This document shows positions 60,777 through 64,000 of a stretch of DNA of 64,000 nt, in pieces. Origin of the DNA: Agromyces cerinus subsp. cerinus (GTDB lineage Bacteria > Actinomycetota > Actinomycetes > Actinomycetales > Microbacteriaceae); contig NZ_FSRJ01000001.1 of the NCBI RefSeq assembly GCF_900142065.1, positions 930,001 to 994,000 on the forward strand. Reading direction: 5' to 3'. A program made the translations under genes and the position numbers. Every line of letters begins with the position of its first letter. The stretch's first letter is position 1. The notes below the pieces were generated by a model, which made no database searches, was not told where the DNA came from, and saw nothing but the letters and a program-made list of their open reading frames with translations.

Positions 60777-61004
60777 TCACGGGCACACGCGAACCCTGCG
60801 TCCGTCGAAGCTGACGATGTCGCCGAGCTGCAACTGCCGCCCGCGTCGTCGATCGACCTCGCCGTTCACGGCCACTTCGCCGTCGATGATCGCCTCTTTC
60901 ACGTCTCCACCGGAGTCGAGGAGCCCAGCGAACTTCACGAACTGCCCAAGGCGGATGACCTCACCGCCGATGGGGACGTCTTCGATCGGAGCCGGGTTCG
61001 TCAT
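60777..61004 (-). CDS. RNA-binding S4 domain protein (YaaA/RlbA type)
   Basis: 75-residue S4-domain protein: IRLGQFVKFAGLLDSGGDVKEAI, GEVAVNGEVDRRRGRQLQLGDIV. Small stand-alone S4 proteins bind RNA, often rRNA; specific role unknown. ATG 61004 follows TAACAT (61011-61016, minus) by six bases. It is convergent with the DHFR-like gene. Confidence 0.88.
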   Translation of the reverse strand: MTNPAPIEDVPIGGEVIRLGQFVKFAGLLDSGGDVKEAIIDGEVAVNGEVDRRRGRQLQLGDIVSFDGRRVRVCP

Positions 61005-61162
61005 GCCCGAATGTTAGCGGACCCGGTGGATGCGAGCTTGCCCGAACACGGTTGCGTGCCCACGGGTCAGGCGAATGCGCAAGGGGTGGCCGCGCATCGC
61101 TCCCCCGGTTAGCGTTGCGCCCACCGATCAACGGATCGACAACACAGAGAGCGGGGGCTTTC

Positions 61163-62137
61163 ATGTGCACCGGACTGAGCTACACCACGCGGGATCACTA
61201 CTTCGGACGAAATCTCGACCTCGAGTTCTCATACAACGAGACGGTCACCATCACACCCCGGAACTTCCCGTTCGAGTTCCGCAAGGCGCCTGCGCTCGTG
61301 ACGCATCACGCGATCATCGGGATGGCGACCATCGCGGACGGCTATCCGCTGTATTACGACGCGACGAACGAGAAGGGCCTCAGTATGGCAGGGCTCAACT
61401 TCCCGGAGAACGCCGACTACAAGCCCGAAGCGGACGGCAAGACGAACATCACTCCGTTCGAGTTCATCCCTTGGATCCTCGGGCAGTTCGAGACCGTGGA
61501 CGAGGTGAGGACGGCCCTCTCGGCGCTGAACCTCGTGAAGATCGATTTCAGCGACGCCTTCCCGCTCTCCCCCTTGCACTGGATCATCTCCGACAGAACG
61601 ACATCCATCACGGTCGAGAGCGTGAGGGACGGGCTGAAGGTCTACGACAACCCCGTCGGGGTGCTCACCAACAACCCGACCTTCGACATCCAGTCCTTCA
61701 ACTTGAACAACTACATGCACCTGTCGAAGAACCCGCCCGAAACGAACTTCTCGGACGAACTGCAATTCGACGTCTACAGCCGGGGAATGGGCGCGATCGG
61801 CCTCCCCGGAGACCTGTCTTCGGCATCTCGCTTCGTCAAGGCGGCCTTCACGAAGATGAACTCGGTGTCGGGCGACTCCGAGTCGGAGTCGATCAGTCAG
61901 TTCCTCCAGATCCTGGGGTCGGTTGCGCAGCAGCGGGGATGCGTCGAGGTCTCCCCCGGGAAGTTCGAGATCACGATCTACTCGTCGTGCTGCAACACCG
62001 ACAAGGGCATCTACTACTACACGACCTACGAGAACAGCCAAGTGAGCGGTGTCGACATGCACAAGGAGGACCTCGACGGAAACGCGCTTGCTTCATACCC
62101 GCTGATCAAAGGCCAGCAGGTGCACATGCAGAACTGA
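61163..62137 (+). CDS. Choloylglycine hydrolase / linear amide C-N hydrolase (bile salt hydrolase type)
   Basis: 324-residue Ntn hydrolase, precisely the length of lactic-acid-bacterial bile salt hydrolases. The nucleophile is Cys2 exposed after Met removal (MCTGL). The catalytic set Cys2, Arg16, Asp19, Asn79, Asn171 and Arg223 is complete (segments FGRNLDLEFSY, GLNF, TNNPTF, SASRF). It cleaves amide bonds: conjugated bile acids, penicillin V or acyl-homoserine lactones are possible. No signal peptide. ATG 61163 is dictated by the required Cys2; GAGCGGGGG lies upstream. It appears to be a foreign or ancient acquired gene. Confidence 0.9.
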   Translation: MCTGLSYTTRDHYFGRNLDLEFSYNETVTITPRNFPFEFRKAPALVTHHAIIGMATIADGYPLYYDATNEKGLSMAGLNFPENADYKPEADGKTNITPFEFIPWILGQFETVDEVRTALSALNLVKIDFSDAFPLSPLHWIISDRTTSITVESVRDGLKVYDNPVGVLTNNPTFDIQSFNLNNYMHLSKNPPETNFSDELQFDVYSRGMGAIGLPGDLSSASRFVKAAFTKMNSVSGDSESESISQFLQILGSVAQQRGCVEVSPGKFEITIYSSCCNTDKGIYYYTTYENSQVSGVDMHKEDLDGNALASYPLIKGQQVHMQN

Positions 62138-62193
62138 GCTCGGCGGAGCCCGAGACGGGCCGATCCGCACAGTGGCGTTGAGCGCCTTGGGGT

Positions 62194-62233
62194 GATACCT
62201 TGCAGCTCTAGGTATCTAGATGTTCAAGGTATC
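62194..62233. promoter_or_regulatory. Dyad operator upstream of the PadR gene
   Basis: GATACCTTG (62194-62202) and CAAGGTATC (62225-62233) are perfect inverses, 22 bp apart; between them TCTAG-GTAT-CTAGA (62207-62220) is a smaller palindrome with another GGTATC. The site sits 25-65 bp before the padR GTG, fitting autorepression by PadR. Confidence 0.6.
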
Positions 62234-62257
62234 CCCTGAGCCGCGATCGGAGCACGC

Positions 62258-62626
62258 GTGCGTATCGGCAAAGACCTGGTGGCCGCAGCCGCCACCCCGG
62301 TGGTCCTCGGGATCCTCGCCGAGGGCGAGTCGTACGGGTACGCCATCCTGCAGCGGATCACCGAGCTTTCGGCCGGTGAGCTCGAGTGGAGCGACGGCAT
62401 GCTCTATCCCCTGCTGCATCGGCTCGAGCGACTCGGGCACGTCGAATCCGAGTGGCGTCAGTCATCCGGCGGCCGGCCGCGCAAGCACTATCGCCTGAGC
62501 GCCCAGGGCGCGTCGACGCTGGCCGACCATCGTCGGCAGTGGTCGATCGTCGGTGGCGTGCTCGACCAGGTCTGGCCCGGCGACGGCGACAACCGACAGC
62601 CGCGCCTCGCACTCGGGTTGGGCTGA
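62258..62626 (+). CDS. PadR family transcriptional regulator
   Basis: 122-residue PadR winged-helix protein: VVLGILAEGESYGYAILQRI, ELEWSDGMLYPLLHRLERLG, SGGRPRKHYRLSAQG, followed by a short dimerisation helix. PadR-s represses its own operon and is released by a small ligand. GTG 62258 with CGGAG nearby. Three bases separate it from the membrane protein gene, so they form an operon. Confidence 0.92.
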   Translation: MRIGKDLVAAAATPVVLGILAEGESYGYAILQRITELSAGELEWSDGMLYPLLHRLERLGHVESEWRQSSGGRPRKHYRLSAQGASTLADHRRQWSIVGGVLDQVWPGDGDNRQPRLALGLG

Positions 62627-62629
62627 ACG

Positions 62630-64000
62630 ATGACCACCGAAGACGCCCCGCACCTCGACGAGCTCATCGCCTCGTGGCGCGACTGGATCGAGCGGCGCGA
62701 CGCCCTGAGCATCCGTGACGTCGACGAACTCGAATCGCACCTGCGCGATCGCGTCGACGCCCTCTCAGCAGCAGGGCTCACCGACGACGAGGCGTTCCTC
62801 ATCGCGGTCAAGCGCCTCGGCAGCATGGACGAGCTCTCGCGCGAGTATGCAGCCGAGCATTCGGGTCGGCTGTGGAAGCAGCTCGTGCTCCACGACTCGT
62901 CGGACTCCGAGGGCACGGATGCCTCGGACGGCACGATGCCGTTCGTGCGGCGCGCAAACGGGCTCACGATCGCCCTCCTGCTCGGTGTCGGCGCCGGGAT
63001 CGCGGTGAAGGCGACCGAGCTGCTCACCGGCGATCCGGAACTCGTCTTCCGGAACATCGCCGTCCTCGTACTGCCATTCCTGGCCGCATGGTTCGCCTGG
63101 CGGCGGCGACCGCCGATCGGCACGCTGCTCGGCGTCGCCGCGACCTTCGCGCTCGTGGCGCTCGCACTGAACCTCTACCCGTTCGACGGAGGATCCTCGA
63201 CCGTCACGGTCGCGACGCAGAACTCCGCCACCGCGGTGCTCGCGACCATCGGCTCGATCGTCGCACTCTGGCTCGTCACGGGCATCGTCGACGCAGGCGG
63301 TGCCTGGCGGAGCGACCGTACTCGGATGGACTTCCTGCGTTTCAGCGGTGAGTGGCTCGTCTACTACGTGCTCATCGCGATCGTGGGCGGCGCCCTGAGC
63401 GGGCTCACCGTCGCGGTGTTCGCGTCGATCCAGGTCGACATCGCGCCGTTCATCGTCGAGTGGGTGCTGCCGTGCGGGGCTGCGGGCGCGGTGCTCGTCT
63501 CCGCCTGGCTCGTCGGCGCGAAGCAACGCGTCATCGAGAACATCGCCCCGGTGCTCACGAAGGTGTTCACTCCGCTCTTCACGCTCATGATGCTTGCACT
63601 CATCGTGGCATCCGTCATGCAGTGGAACCTCGTCGGCGGCAGCCGTGAGCTGCTCATCGCCTTCGACCTCGTGCTCGTCGTGGTCGTCGCGCTCCTCGTG
63701 TACGCGATCTCGGCGCGCGACCCCGCGCTTGCCCCCGGCTGGTTCGATCGCCTGCAGGTGCTCATGCTCGTGGCAGCGCTCGTCGTCGATGTCATCGTGC
63801 TCGTCGCGATGATCGCCCGCACGGGCGAGTTCGGATTCAGCGCGAACAAGACGGCGTCACTCGGGCTGAACCTCATCCTTCTCGCCAACCTCGCGTGGGC
63901 CACTTGGCTGCAGATCGGCTTCGTGCGTCGGCGCGTGCCATTCGGTCGTGTCGAGTCGTGGCAGACCGCGTACCTCCCGGTCTACCTCGCCTGGGCGGCG
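62630..64000 (+). CDS. Permease-prefix-domain membrane protein (partial)
   Basis: At least 457 residues, open to the window end. Residues 1-75 form a cytoplasmic helical 'permease prefix' domain (DELESHLRDRVDALSAAGLTDDEA, LGSMDELSREY), then about ten or more hydrophobic helices from residue 105 on (GLTIALLLGVGAGIAV, FTLMMLALIVASV). Such proteins pair with PadR regulators in many Gram-positives; the function is unknown, though transport or DUF4153-like roles are likely. ATG 62630 is three bases after padR. Confidence 0.8.
   Translation, partial: MTTEDAPHLDELIASWRDWIERRDALSIRDVDELESHLRDRVDALSAAGLTDDEAFLIAVKRLGSMDELSREYAAEHSGRLWKQLVLHDSSDSEGTDASDGTMPFVRRANGLTIALLLGVGAGIAVKATELLTGDPELVFRNIAVLVLPFLAAWFAWRRRPPIGTLLGVAATFALVALALNLYPFDGGSSTVTVATQNSATAVLATIGSIVALWLVTGIVDAGGAWRSDRTRMDFLRFSGEWLVYYVLIAIVGGALSGLTVAVFASIQVDIAPFIVEWVLPCGAAGAVLVSAWLVGAKQRVIENIAPVLTKVFTPLFTLMMLALIVASVMQWNLVGGSRELLIAFDLVLVVVVALLVYAISARDPALAPGWFDRLQVLMLVAALVVDVIVLVAMIARTGEFGFSANKTASLGLNLILLANLAWATWLQIGFVRRRVPFGRVESWQTAYLPVYLAWAA

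Noticed and set aside
1..64000. CRISPR arrays, insertion sequences, integrases, phage genes, rRNA operons
   Set aside because: Nothing with regular direct repeats, transposase/integrase motifs or rRNA signatures was found.

Overview
The window is about 70% GC and carries genes typical of Actinobacteria: rbpA, pafBC next to tatAC and helY, a mycobacterial-type glgC/glgA pair, a LexA box of the TCGAAC-N4-GTTCGA type, and an imuA-imuB-dnaE2 mutasome. The pafBC region has no proteasome genes. With protein style and base composition this suggests a Microbacteriaceae member (Agromyces or a close relative). That assignment is an inference; no rRNA or housekeeping phylogeny is available here. Most of the window looks chromosomal. 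No insertion sequence, prophage, integrase or CRISPR array was seen.

Layout. 1-9.3 kb: paired fluoride channels, a universal stress protein, serB, divergent glgC/glgA (glycogen or maltosyl-glucan synthesis), a lone ABC ATPase, ribosomal protein L31 type B with a structured leader, a GNAT acetyltransferase, a DnaQ-like exonuclease, and an alpha/beta hydrolase coupled to a glycosyltransferase. 9.3-20.4 kb: histidine phosphatase, sirtuin, SpoU rRNA methyltransferase coupled to a D,D-carboxypeptidase, SGNH hydrolase, SF2 helicase, flavohaemoglobin with a palindromic operator, DHA2 exporter, PLP trans-sulfuration enzyme divergent from an Lrp/AsnC regulator. 20.4-30.7 kb: ferritin-domain VIT transporter, SDR, DUF3097, MFS protein, then the SOS mutasome and tRNA-Leu(GAG).

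30.8-44.4 kb: M20 peptidase, uppP, PAC2 protein, HAD phosphatase coupled to trmI, FKBP lipoprotein, pafB-pafC-tatA-tatC-helY-lnt, and rbpA convergent to lnt. This is the conserved actinobacterial proteasome neighbourhood without the proteasome. 44.4-50.3 kb: glycerophosphodiesterase, SPFH/NfeD pair, SDR, HdeD-like membrane protein, M23 peptidase, VOC protein and a DsbA-like thioredoxin.

50.3-64 kb looks more accessory: aldo/keto reductase divergent from an MmyB-type XRE regulator, ArsR-SRPBCC fusion coupled to a DHFR-like reductase, a NarL-type two-component system followed by a 29-residue small protein, short membrane proteins, a P-loop kinase, a gene-poor stretch of about 580 bp, mycothiol-isomerase-like and SnoaL-like proteins, a second DHFR-like protein, an S4 RNA-binding protein, a bile-salt-hydrolase-type amidase, and a PadR regulator with its membrane target protein running off the window end.

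Two window-wide patterns stand out. At least 20 genes have a TANNNT -10 hexamer exactly 6-8 nt before an ATG/GTG, the arrangement of leaderless transcripts. The heptamer GCATCCG/CGGATGC occurs more than 50 times, several-fold more than composition predicts.
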